Shown here: positions 1 to 6,316 of the stretch, in pieces
Position numbering within the stretch: position 1 is the stretch's first letter
Layout of the letters: each line of letters starts with the position of its first letter
DNA from: Eubacteriales bacterium
Lineage (GTDB): Bacteria; Bacillota_A; Clostridia; Lachnospirales; Lachnospiraceae
Length of the DNA: 12,947 nt
Assembly (NCBI GenBank): GCA_030527765.1
Contig: JAUNAE010000028.1
Location: forward strand, 8,473-21,419
Reading direction: 5' to 3'
Notes under the pieces: model-generated
What the model saw: only the letters and a program-made list of their open reading frames with translations
The model's database searches: none
What the model was told of the DNA's origin: nothing
Made by a program: the position numbers and the translations under genes

Positions 1-933
1 CTCTATAAATTATTTGATCGAGAGGGAAACACCCTGGTACTCAGACCGGATTTTACACCGTCGGTATCCCGTGCATGTGCCACCTATTTCAATCCCGGAG
101 AAGAGACGGTGAGACTCTGCTATACGGGAAACACATTCATCAATAACAGCAGTTATCGCGGCAGACTGAAAGAAACAACACAGATGGGCGTAGAGAGAAT
201 CGGAGATGATTCTTCCGAGGCAGATGCAGAGCTGATTGCCATGACCGTGGAGAGCCTTCTTGCTGCAGGACTGAAAGAATTTCAGATCAGCATTGGTCAG
301 GTAGATTATTTCAAGGCCATTCTCAGAGAGGCAGAGGTGACAGAAGAGGTTGAGAAACGACTTCGTGAACTGATTTCCCAGAAAAATTTCTTTGCTGTGG
401 AATCCCTTGTGAATGAGCAGAAAATCAAGAGAAGCCTGGCAAAAATTCTTGTGGATCTCCCACAGATGTTCGGTTCCGTGGAGATTCTTGAAAAGGCAAA
501 ATCCATGACACAGAATGCCTGTGCACTGGAAGCCGTAGCCAGACTGGAAGAAATTTATGAGATTCTGAAAATTTATGGATATGAAAAATACATCAGCTTT
601 GATTTTGGTATGCTGAGCAAGTATCAGTATTATACCGGTATCATTTTCCAGGCCTATACTTATGGAACAGGAGAACCTCTGATTAAAGGAGGACGATACA
701 ACGAGTTGATGAAACATTTTGGCAGACCGGCTGCCTCTATTGGATTTGCCATCGTGATTGACAATCTTCTGATGGCGCTTCAGAGTCAGAAAATTGAACT
801 GCCTGAGAATCCGGAAGTGCTGGAACTTGCTTATACGGCCGGAGAATTACAGGAGACGATTCGACGTGCCCAGGAACTTCGAAAGGAAGGAAAACGAGTT
901 CGTCTTTGCCTGAATAAGGAGGAAACCCGATGA
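1..933 (+). CDS. hisZ: ATP phosphoribosyltransferase regulatory subunit HisZ (5' end missing)
   Basis: HisZ is a catalytically inactive paralogue of histidyl-tRNA synthetase. It forms a complex with short-form HisG and confers activity and histidine feedback control on the first step of histidine synthesis. The frame is open from base 1 (LYKLFDREGN...), so the start codon lies upstream; the GTG at 109 is internal. The visible 310 residues keep HisRS-like landmarks: LRPDFTPSVSRACATYF near the start, a diverged motif 2 region (RGRLKETTQMGVE), YYTGIIFQAYTYGTG, and the motif 3-like GGRYNELM. A short C-terminal tail (AQELRKEGKRVRLCL) replaces a full anticodon-binding domain, as expected for HisZ rather than HisRS. 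The stop overlaps the hisG start by four bases (ATGA), which suggests translational coupling. The adjacent short HisG strongly supports HisZ over HisRS. Confidence 0.95.
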   Translation, partial: LYKLFDREGNTLVLRPDFTPSVSRACATYFNPGEETVRLCYTGNTFINNSSYRGRLKETTQMGVERIGDDSSEADAELIAMTVESLLAAGLKEFQISIGQVDYFKAILREAEVTEEVEKRLRELISQKNFFAVESLVNEQKIKRSLAKILVDLPQMFGSVEILEKAKSMTQNACALEAVARLEEIYEILKIYGYEKYISFDFGMLSKYQYYTGIIFQAYTYGTGEPLIKGGRYNELMKHFGRPAASIGFAIVIDNLLMALQSQKIELPENPEVLELAYTAGELQETIRRAQELRKEGKRVRLCLNKEETR

Positions 934-1571
934 GATATTTGACATTTGCCCTGACAAAAGGACGTCTGGCGGATAAAACACTGGCAATGCTTGAAAAAAT
1001 CGGCATTACCTGTGAAGAAATGCGCGATAAGAATACAAGAAAGCTGATCTTCGTAAACGAAGAACTGAAACTCAAATTTTTCCTGGCAAAGGGACCGGAT
1101 GTGCCGACATACGTAGAGTACGGTGCGGCAGATATCGGTGTCGTAGGAAAAGACACCATCCTTGAGGAGGGAAGAAAACTCTATGAAGTGATGGATCTGG
1201 GCTTTGGCAAATGCCGTATGTGTATCTGCGGACCGGAGAGCGCAAGAGAACTTCTCAAAGGAAATCAGAGAATTCGTGTAGCTACAAAGTATCCGAATAT
1301 CTGTCGGGATTATTTCTACAATCAGAAGCATCAGACAGTGGAGATTATCAAATTGAATGGTTCTATTGAACTTGCACCGATTGTCGGCCTTTCTGAGGTG
1401 ATTTGTGATATTGTAGAGACAGGAAGCACCCTTAGAGAAAACGGTCTCGGTGTGCTCGAAGAGGTTTGCCCTCTGTCTGCACGAATGGTTGTCAATCAGG
1501 TCAGTATGAAAATGGAAAATGAAAGAATTCGAAAGCTGATTCAGGAACTGAGAACTGTAACAGAAGAGTAA
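930..1571 (+). CDS. hisG: ATP phosphoribosyltransferase catalytic subunit, short form
   Basis: HisG condenses ATP with PRPP to form phosphoribosyl-ATP, the committed step of histidine biosynthesis, in the cytoplasm. At 213 residues it is the short form, lacking the C-terminal regulatory domain of the roughly 300-residue long form, so it depends on HisZ encoded immediately upstream. The N terminus (MRYLTFALTKGRL) is typical of the family. GPDVPTYVEYGAADIGVVGKD lies around residues 55-75. The PRPP-binding loop DIVETGSTLREN is at residues 160-171. The ATG overlaps the hisZ stop; a GGAGG-like sequence inside the end of hisZ (around 918-923) serves as ribosome binding site. A 38-base gap separates it from hisD. 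Nothing suggests damage. Confidence 0.97.
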   Translation: MRYLTFALTKGRLADKTLAMLEKIGITCEEMRDKNTRKLIFVNEELKLKFFLAKGPDVPTYVEYGAADIGVVGKDTILEEGRKLYEVMDLGFGKCRMCICGPESARELLKGNQRIRVATKYPNICRDYFYNQKHQTVEIIKLNGSIELAPIVGLSEVICDIVETGSTLRENGLGVLEEVCPLSARMVVNQVSMKMENERIRKLIQELRTVTEE

Positions 1572-1609
1572 CCCGTTGATTCAAGACATATTCCGGAGAG
1601 GAAAACGAT

Positions 1610-2911
1610 ATGCGAAAGATTAAATTAACAAAAGAATCCACAAAAGATATTCTGGAAAGCCTTCTCAAGAGAAGTCCGAGCCAGTATGGTCAGTATGAGA
1701 CTGCTGTCAGAGAGATTCTTGACAATGTTCGCTCCAAAGGAGACGAAGCATTATTTGAATATACAGAAAAATTCGACAAGACCATTCTTACAAAGGATAC
1801 CATTCTTGTAACTGAGGAAGAAATTCAGGAAGCCTATGCTCAGGTAGATCCGGAATTCATTGAGATTATCCGAAAGGCTCTCGTGAATATTCGGGAATAT
1901 CATGCAAAACAGCTTCAGAACAGCTGGTTCACAAGTACCGAGAAAGGAACCATGCTTGGACAGAAAGTCACTCCTCTGAACAGAGTGGGCGTTTACGTTC
2001 CGGGAGGAAAAGCGGTTTATCCTTCTTCTGTACTTATGAATATTGTACCTGCGAAGGTTGCAAAAGTTCCGAACATTATTATGACCACCCCTCCGGGAAA
2101 AGACGGAAAAGTAAACCCGACAACTCTTGTTGCGGCAAAAGAAGCCGGCGCTGATGAAATTTACAAAGTGGGTGGTGCACAAGCGATCGGTGCTCTTGCT
2201 TATGGTACAGAGAGCATTCCGAAAGTAGATAAGATTGTCGGACCGGGAAATATTTTCGTTGCACTTGCAAAGAAGGCCGTATACGGACATGTAAGCATTG
2301 ATTCCATTGCAGGACCAAGTGAGATTCTTGTACTTGCCGATGAGACGGCAAATCCAAGATATGTCGCTGCGGATCTTTTAAGCCAGGCAGAGCATGATGA
2401 ACTCGCATCTGCTATCCTTGTTACAACCAGCGAAGAACTGGCAGACGCAGTCGAAAAAGAAATCAAAGGCTTCACGGAAGTACTGTCTCGAAAAGAGATT
2501 ATCGAGAAATCTCTGGAGAACTTCGGATATCTTCTCATTGCAGACAATATGGATGACGCAATTGAGGCAGCAGATGCCATTGCATCCGAGCATCTGGAAA
2601 TTGTCACAAAGAATCCATTTGAAGTTATGATGAAAGTAAAGAATGCCGGTGCGATCTTTATCGGTGAGCACAGCTCAGAACCTCTGGGAGATTATTTTGC
2701 AGGACCGAACCACGTACTTCCGACCAACGGAACCGCGAAATTCTTTTCCGCTCTGTCTGTGGATGATTTCATCAAGAAATCAAGCATTGTCTATTATTCC
2801 AGAGAAGCATTGCAGGAAATTCATGAGGATATTGAGAAATTTGCAAAATCAGAACAGCTGACAGCTCATGCGAATTCCATCGCTGTCCGTTTTGAGAAAG
2901 AGGATAAATAA
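1610..2911 (+). CDS. hisD: Histidinol dehydrogenase
   Basis: HisD catalyses the last two steps of histidine synthesis: the NAD-dependent four-electron oxidation of L-histidinol to L-histidine through histidinal. The 433-residue length is normal for the family. Visible landmarks are VGVYVPGGKAVYPSS (residues 126-140), GGAQAIGALAYGT (188-200), VGPGN (210-214) and SIAGPSEI (232-239). Zn ligands expected from the E. coli enzyme fall at Q259, H262, D361 and H420. The catalytic Glu-His pair is E327-H328 in ASEHLEIVT. The ATG is preceded by GGAGAGG at 1595-1601. The stop overlaps the hisB start by one base (TAATG), so the two are probably coupled. All key residues are present and I expect an active enzyme. 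Confidence 0.98.
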   Translation: MRKIKLTKESTKDILESLLKRSPSQYGQYETAVREILDNVRSKGDEALFEYTEKFDKTILTKDTILVTEEEIQEAYAQVDPEFIEIIRKALVNIREYHAKQLQNSWFTSTEKGTMLGQKVTPLNRVGVYVPGGKAVYPSSVLMNIVPAKVAKVPNIIMTTPPGKDGKVNPTTLVAAKEAGADEIYKVGGAQAIGALAYGTESIPKVDKIVGPGNIFVALAKKAVYGHVSIDSIAGPSEILVLADETANPRYVAADLLSQAEHDELASAILVTTSEELADAVEKEIKGFTEVLSRKEIIEKSLENFGYLLIADNMDDAIEAADAIASEHLEIVTKNPFEVMMKVKNAGAIFIGEHSSEPLGDYFAGPNHVLPTNGTAKFFSALSVDDFIKKSSIVYYSREALQEIHEDIEKFAKSEQLTAHANSIAVRFEKEDK

Positions 2912-3495
2912 TGCGGGAAGCAACAGTAGAACGAAATACGAAGGAAACACAGATTTCCATGACCCTGAATCTGGATGGAAGCGGCAAAGCAGAGCTTTCT
3001 ACAGGTGTGGGATTTTTTGACCACATGCTGGATGGTTTTGCCAGACATGGTCTCTTTGACCTTCAGGTTTCTGTACACGGAGATCTGGAAGTCGACGATC
3101 ATCACACCATCGAAGATACGGGAATTGTTCTTGGAAACTGTATCCGGGAAGCCGTAGGGGACAAAAAAGGAATTCGCCGGTACGGAAGTTTTATTCTTCC
3201 GATGGATGAAGTACTTGTGCTTTGTGCCGTGGATCTTTGCGGACGCCCTTATTTTTCCTGGGATGGAACTTTTACTGCGGATCGGGTAGGAGATATGAGT
3301 ACAGAAATGGTGAAAGAGTTCTTTTATGCGGTATCCTATTCTGCAGGAATGAATCTTCATATCAAAGTACTGACACCGGGAAACAACCACCATATGGCAG
3401 AAGCAATGTTTAAAAGCTTTGCAAAAGCACTGGATATGGCAGTTTCCTACGATCCGAGAATTACCGATGTGCTGTCTACCAAGGGCAGTCTGTGA
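2911..3495 (+). CDS. hisB: Imidazoleglycerol-phosphate dehydratase
   Basis: HisB (IGPD) dehydrates imidazole-glycerol phosphate to imidazole-acetol phosphate in histidine biosynthesis, using Mn ions. At 194 residues it is the monofunctional form, without the histidinol-phosphatase domain of enteric HisB. The metal-binding signatures are intact: [13 protein letters not shown] (H38), DDHHTIEDT (H64, H65, E68) and [18 protein letters not shown] (H160, H161, E164). These reflect the duplicated half-domain of the family. The start overlaps the hisD stop by one base. A hisC aminotransferase would be needed for the next step, but none lies between hisD and hisB or later in the window, so it must be elsewhere in the genome. 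Fourteen bases separate its stop from the chosen start of the next gene. Confidence 0.97.
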   Translation: MREATVERNTKETQISMTLNLDGSGKAELSTGVGFFDHMLDGFARHGLFDLQVSVHGDLEVDDHHTIEDTGIVLGNCIREAVGDKKGIRRYGSFILPMDEVLVLCAVDLCGRPYFSWDGTFTADRVGDMSTEMVKEFFYAVSYSAGMNLHIKVLTPGNNHHMAEAMFKSFAKALDMAVSYDPRITDVLSTKGSL

Positions 3496-3509
3496 TAAGG
3501 AGAATATTC

Positions 3510-4790
3510 ATGAAAAAATTAATGATTCCGTGTCTGTATCTTCAGGCAGAAAAGGCTGTGGCAGGATTCGGTCAGAGAAATCTCTTTGGAGACGGAGAAG
3601 TATTGTCACTTGTGAGAGAGTACAGCGAAAACGGAGCAGATGCCCTGATCGTCTTCGACTTTTCTTCCGGAGATGATGAACATGAGCGCGCCATCGCAAA
3701 GATCAAAGAAATCTGCGAAACCGCACAGATGCCGGTTATCGCTGCAGGAAACATCCGCCGCATGGAAGACGTCAAAAAACTGATTTACGCAGGCTGTGCA
3801 AAAACAGTGCTGAACTTCTCCAAAGAAAGCAACGTGAATCTGCTGGAGGAAGTCAGCAAGCGTTTTGGACGTGAAAAAATGCTTGTAAGCCTTTCCGAAT
3901 ATGCGGAATTTGAAAATCATAAAGAACTGATCGAGACATATGCTTCTGAGATTCTGGCACTTGATTCCATTCAGGAGCTTCTCGCAGACAACAGTGCCCT
4001 GCCGGTCATCCTTCATACAGAAGAGAACGAAAAAGAGAAGATTCTGACACTCCTCGCACAGAAAAACGTAGGAGGTCTGTCCGGAAACTATATCAGTCAG
4101 CAGGGAACGGATTTCCTCGGATTTAAAGAAGAATGCAAGTCAGCAGGAATCGATGTCGTTGTCTATGACAGCTGCATTCCGTGGAGCGAATTCAAAACAA
4201 ACAGCGACGGACTGGTGCCGGTCATTGTACAGGATTTCAAAACCGATGAAGTTCTCATGCTCGCATACATGAATGAAGAAGCATATCAGATGACACTGAG
4301 AAGCGGAAAAATGACCTACTACAGCCGCAGCAGACAGGAACTGTGGATCAAAGGTCTGACATCCGGACACTTCCAGTATGTGAAATCTCTGAAACTGGAC
4401 TGCGACAATGACACTATCCTGGCAAAAGTAGATCAGATCGGAGCAGCCTGCCATACAGGAAACCGCAGCTGTTTCTTCACTCCACTCATGGAAAAAGAAT
4501 ATGACGATACTAATCCGTTGAAAGTCTTCCAGGATGTCTACGATGTCATCCTTGATCGTAAGGCAAATCCGAAAGAAGGATCCTACACCAATTATCTTTT
4601 TGACAAGGGAATTGATAAAATCCTGAAAAAAGTCGGAGAGGAATGCACAGAGATCGTCATCGCAGCCAAGAATCCGGATAAAGAGGAAATCAAATACGAA
4701 ATCTCCGATTTTCTGTACCATGTTATGGTATTGATGGTGGAGAAAGGAGTATCCTGGGAAGAAATTACCAGAGAACTCGCACGCAGATAA
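3510..4790 (+). CDS. hisIE: Phosphoribosyl-AMP cyclohydrolase/phosphoribosyl-ATP pyrophosphatase with N-terminal degenerate HisF/HisA-like domain
   Basis: HisIE carries out the second and third steps of histidine synthesis: pyrophosphate removal from PR-ATP (HisE) and ring opening of PR-AMP (HisI). I chose the ATG at 3510 because TAAGGAG precedes it at 3496-3502; an in-frame GTG at 3492 overlaps hisB and has no such site. The protein is 426 residues, about twice a normal HisIE. HisI spans about 233-330, with metal-binding LDCDNDT (D297, D299, D301) and ACHTGNRSC (C314, C321). HisE spans about 337-420, with EECTE (E377, E378, E381) and D400. Residues 1-220 align by eye with HisF/HisA ([35 protein letters not shown]) but lack both catalytic aspartates. 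HisI and HisE look active; the added domain is probably structural or regulatory (inference). A terminator follows, marking the operon end. Confidence 0.95.
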   Translation: MKKLMIPCLYLQAEKAVAGFGQRNLFGDGEVLSLVREYSENGADALIVFDFSSGDDEHERAIAKIKEICETAQMPVIAAGNIRRMEDVKKLIYAGCAKTVLNFSKESNVNLLEEVSKRFGREKMLVSLSEYAEFENHKELIETYASEILALDSIQELLADNSALPVILHTEENEKEKILTLLAQKNVGGLSGNYISQQGTDFLGFKEECKSAGIDVVVYDSCIPWSEFKTNSDGLVPVIVQDFKTDEVLMLAYMNEEAYQMTLRSGKMTYYSRSRQELWIKGLTSGHFQYVKSLKLDCDNDTILAKVDQIGAACHTGNRSCFFTPLMEKEYDDTNPLKVFQDVYDVILDRKANPKEGSYTNYLFDKGIDKILKKVGEECTEIVIAAKNPDKEEIKYEISDFLYHVMVLMVEKGVSWEEITRELARR

Positions 4791-4842
4791 AGAAAAAACA
4801 GAGAAGCGGAATGATCACTTTGCCGTTTTCGAATAAAATAGT

Positions 4843-4906
4843 TACAAGAATTTTTCAGAAGTCCTTCTGTGTTTTGCAGAAGGGCTTCTCTTGTGTTATT
4901 CTTGTA
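4843..4906 (+). terminator. Stem-loop terminator of the his operon
   Basis: A 13-bp stem pairs AGAAGTCCTTCTG (4857-4869) with CAGAAGGGCTTCT (4877-4889), with one G-T wobble and a seven-base loop, followed by a T-rich stretch (CTTGTGTTATTCTTG). An outer perfect 9-bp inverted repeat, TACAAGAAT (4843-4851) and ATTCTTGTA (4898-4906), encloses it. It begins 53 bases after the hisIE stop and is well placed to end the his transcript. The T-tract is interrupted, so it is not a textbook intrinsic terminator, but the stem is strong. Confidence 0.75.
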
Positions 4907-4949
4907 GGAAAGAAGATTGCAGGAACTCTTGAAGTAAGGAGAAAAGAAA

Positions 4950-5777
4950 ATGGATCGTAATCATAAAAGAATAAAAGCCGGACTTTTTGCAGCGGTAGTT
5001 GTTATGGAATGTGCAAACATCCCCGTGTTCGGAGAGCCGGAACCGGCAGAACAGACAGACGTTCTCTTTGGAACTGAAATCGCTGACGGAACCTATCCTA
5101 CAGAACTGGAAACAGAAGAATCACTGGGCGTACTGAACAGCCTTCTTACCGTAGAAAACGGTCAGATGACACTGATGCTGCTCTGCGAATCCTCGGTAGA
5201 AAAACTGTATCTTGGAGAAGCATCCGAAGCAAAAGAAAACTCCTCCCAGTGGATCGACGCCGTCAAAAACAACAAAGGAAACAGCACCTTCACCTTCGGA
5301 ATCTCTGTGCTGAATCAGAAACTGAACTGTGCTTCTTTCGATGGTAAACAGTGGACCGATCACACACTGTTCCTTTCCTCCGACAATCTTCCGGAAGGGG
5401 CCCTCCTCAAAGGCGAAGGAGTCCATCCGGAAGAACTCGCCATAGAAGACGGAGAATACACCATCGAAGTGACATTAAACGGAGGATCCGGCCGCGCAAC
5501 CATCCAGTCTCCGACAAAACTGACCGTAGAAGACGGAAAACTGACCGCAGAAATCGCCTGGAGCAGCAACCACTACGATTACATGATCATGGATAATGAG
5601 AAATATCTCTACAAAGGAGAAGAAGAGTACTCCACCTTCTATCTTCCCGTAACCATGCTGGATCATCCGCTGGACGTCATAGCAGATACAACAGCCATGT
5701 CCGTACCACATGAAATCAGCTACCAGCTGACCTACCAATCCGAAACCATAAAACCCACCACAGAAGAAGACAAGTAA
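4950..5777 (+). CDS. Secreted protein of unknown function with two related beta-rich domains
   Basis: Function is unknown. The 275-residue protein starts with a signal-peptide-like segment: a basic stretch (DRNHKRIK), a hydrophobic core (about 11-27) and a possible cleavage after VFG (about 28). No lipobox, sortase signal or C-terminal membrane segment is visible, so secretion is inferred. By eye, residues 44-147 and 165-267 look like two copies of one domain. Both contain I-x-DG-x-Y, LTVE-x-G, an SS pair before a Tyr, STF followed by alternating hydrophobics, and a late His-x-hydrophobic strand. The second copy is cleaner (WSSNHYDYMI, DTTAMSVPHEI). From memory, similar domains occur in secreted clostridial proteins, some near iron or haem uptake genes, but I cannot confirm that here. 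TAAGGAGAA at 4935-4943 supports the ATG. It follows the his terminator, so it is probably a separate transcription unit. C-ending codons appear common. Confidence 0.8.
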   Translation: MDRNHKRIKAGLFAAVVVMECANIPVFGEPEPAEQTDVLFGTEIADGTYPTELETEESLGVLNSLLTVENGQMTLMLLCESSVEKLYLGEASEAKENSSQWIDAVKNNKGNSTFTFGISVLNQKLNCASFDGKQWTDHTLFLSSDNLPEGALLKGEGVHPEELAIEDGEYTIEVTLNGGSGRATIQSPTKLTVEDGKLTAEIAWSSNHYDYMIMDNEKYLYKGEEEYSTFYLPVTMLDHPLDVIADTTAMSVPHEISYQLTYQSETIKPTTEEDK

Positions 5778-5785
5778 AACCGGTT

Positions 5786-6024
5786 CAGAGACAATTGCGA
5801 GAAACCTGCAGCAGCCGCAACGCACCCTTCGAGCTTGAACTTACAGCATGGGAACAGATGAAGGTATGCAGATCGGAGACAGTTGCGAGACACCATCGTG
5901 AAGAACTCATGCAGCAGCAGCCACAACGCACCCTTCGAGCTTGAACTTACAGCATGGGAACAGATGAAGGTATGCAGGCCGGAGACAGTTGCGAGGCTTC
6001 CGTCGCGAACTGCATGCTGGCAGC
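5786..6024. repeat. Tandem array of an 82-bp repeat, two full and two partial copies
   Basis: Copies at 5808-5889 and 5914-5995 are offset by 106 bases and differ at only three positions (5817/5923, and the AT/GC pair in CAGATCGG versus CAGGCCGG). A partial copy of the repeat end (CAGAGACAATTGCGAGA) lies at 5786-5802. A diverged copy of the spacer and next repeat start (GCGA-ACTGCATGC-TGGCAGC) follows at about 5996-6024. Within a unit, CGCAAC near the left end (5816-5821) is the reverse complement of GTTGCG near the right end (5882-5887), and CCTTC pairs with GAAGG inside it. The core TTCGAGCTTGAA is close to palindromic. These features suggest a structured mobile or dispersed intergenic element. 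Confidence 0.85.
5986..6012. repeat. Inverted repeat at the end of the second 82-bp copy
   Basis: CAGTTGCGA (5986-5994) pairs with TCGCGAACTG (6003-6012) across an eight-base loop with a single bulged base. No T-tract follows, so it is not an intrinsic terminator. The first repeat copy has the left arm but a different sequence in place of the right arm, so only this copy can form the hairpin. Confidence 0.55.
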
Positions 6025-6032
6025 GAAGACGA

Positions 6033-6065
6033 GTGCATGTTTGAGCCCGCAGGGCGAGTATGCAC
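6033..6065. repeat. Two-tier inverted repeat
   Basis: GTGCAT (6033-6038) is the exact reverse complement of ATGCAC (6060-6065). Between them GCCC (6045-6048) pairs with GGGC (6052-6055) around a three-base loop. The two stems are separated by short internal loops. No T-run follows, so termination is unlikely. The role is unknown; it may be part of the same structured intergenic element. Confidence 0.6.
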
Positions 6066-6130
6066 AGGAGTCTGAGCGAAACAGCCGCATGCAGAGAGCA
6101 GGAAACGCAGAATGTCCCGGACGCATACCT

Positions 6131-6210
6131 TCACTGTGACCATGCGTACGTTCGTCTACTCCTAAATGTATCACTGTGACCATCCGTATGTTTAGCTATC
6201 CCTGCGATTC
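6131..6210. repeat. Pair of about 40-bp direct repeats with a TCACTGTGA core
   Basis: Units begin at 6131 and 6171. The first 22 bases match at 20 positions (TCACTGTGACCAT, then G/C, CGTA, C/T, GTT), and the similarity then fades. Each unit opens with TCACTGTGA, an odd-length palindrome. The first unit also sits inside an inverted pair, ACGCAT (6121-6126) and ATGCGT (6142-6147). The repeats end about 105 bases before the radical SAM gene, so a regulatory role is possible but unsupported. Confidence 0.65.
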
Positions 6211-6231
6211 CCACAATTCCCCCCTGCTCTG

Positions 6232-6260
6232 TTGCTATTCCCGCAGAAGTATGATAAAGT
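6232..6260 (+). promoter_or_regulatory. Possible weak promoter for the radical SAM gene
   Basis: TTGCTA (6232-6237) and TAAAGT (6255-6260) are 17 bases apart, each matching the sigma-A consensus at four of six positions. An overlapping TATGAT (6250-6255) is a better -10 but lacks a -35 at proper spacing. Either would start transcription about 50 bases before the ATG at 6317. This is tentative. Confidence 0.35.
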
Positions 6261-6316
6261 GAAAAGTCGGTAACTATCAAATTACCCCACAAAACCACAC
6301 AAAAAGGACTGTAAGA

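Larger units (their letters stand above)
5778..6316. other. 539-base non-coding intergenic region rich in repeats
   Basis: No convincing gene is seen here. The short ORFs on either strand lack Shine-Dalgarno sites, and their apparent similarity to each other comes from the underlying DNA repeat. The region contains a tandem set of 82-bp repeats, three inverted repeats, a pair of 40-bp direct repeats and, near the end, a possible weak promoter for the next gene. The stretch at 6193-6230 is pyrimidine-rich and otherwise featureless. No clear intrinsic terminator follows the 4950-5777 gene, unless one of the inverted repeats serves that role. Confidence 0.7.

Noticed and set aside
10..717. Long minus-strand ORF opposite hisZ
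   Set aside because: It lies wholly antisense to well-supported hisZ, and its Cys- and Phe-rich sequence is typical of a shadow frame.
109..933. GTG at 109 as the start of hisZ
   Set aside because: The frame is open to base 1 and encodes HisZ-like sequence before this codon (LRPDFTPSVSRA), and no ribosome binding site precedes the GTG.
3492..3509. GTG at 3492 as the start of hisIE
   Set aside because: It overlaps the hisB stop. The ATG at 3510 has TAAGGAG at the right distance and gives the HisF-like N terminus MKKLMIPC.
5808..5995. CRISPR array
   Set aside because: Only two long repeats of 82 bp with one short spacer, no regular repeat-spacer pattern and no cas genes.
5954..6139. Plus-strand 61-codon ORF beginning MGTDEGMQ
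   Set aside because: The ATG has no Shine-Dalgarno, the same start in the first repeat copy ends after 17 codons, and the composition is not protein-like.
5732..6183. Overlapping minus-strand ORFs in the repeat region sharing an HLFPCCKFKLEGCV-like string
   Set aside because: The shared string is the translation of the 82-bp DNA repeat. No ribosome binding sites are seen and the frames continue into unrelated sequence.
6131..6192. CRP-like operators
   Set aside because: The sites read TCACTGTGA rather than TGTGA-N6-TCACA, so the half-sites are in the wrong orientation and spacing.
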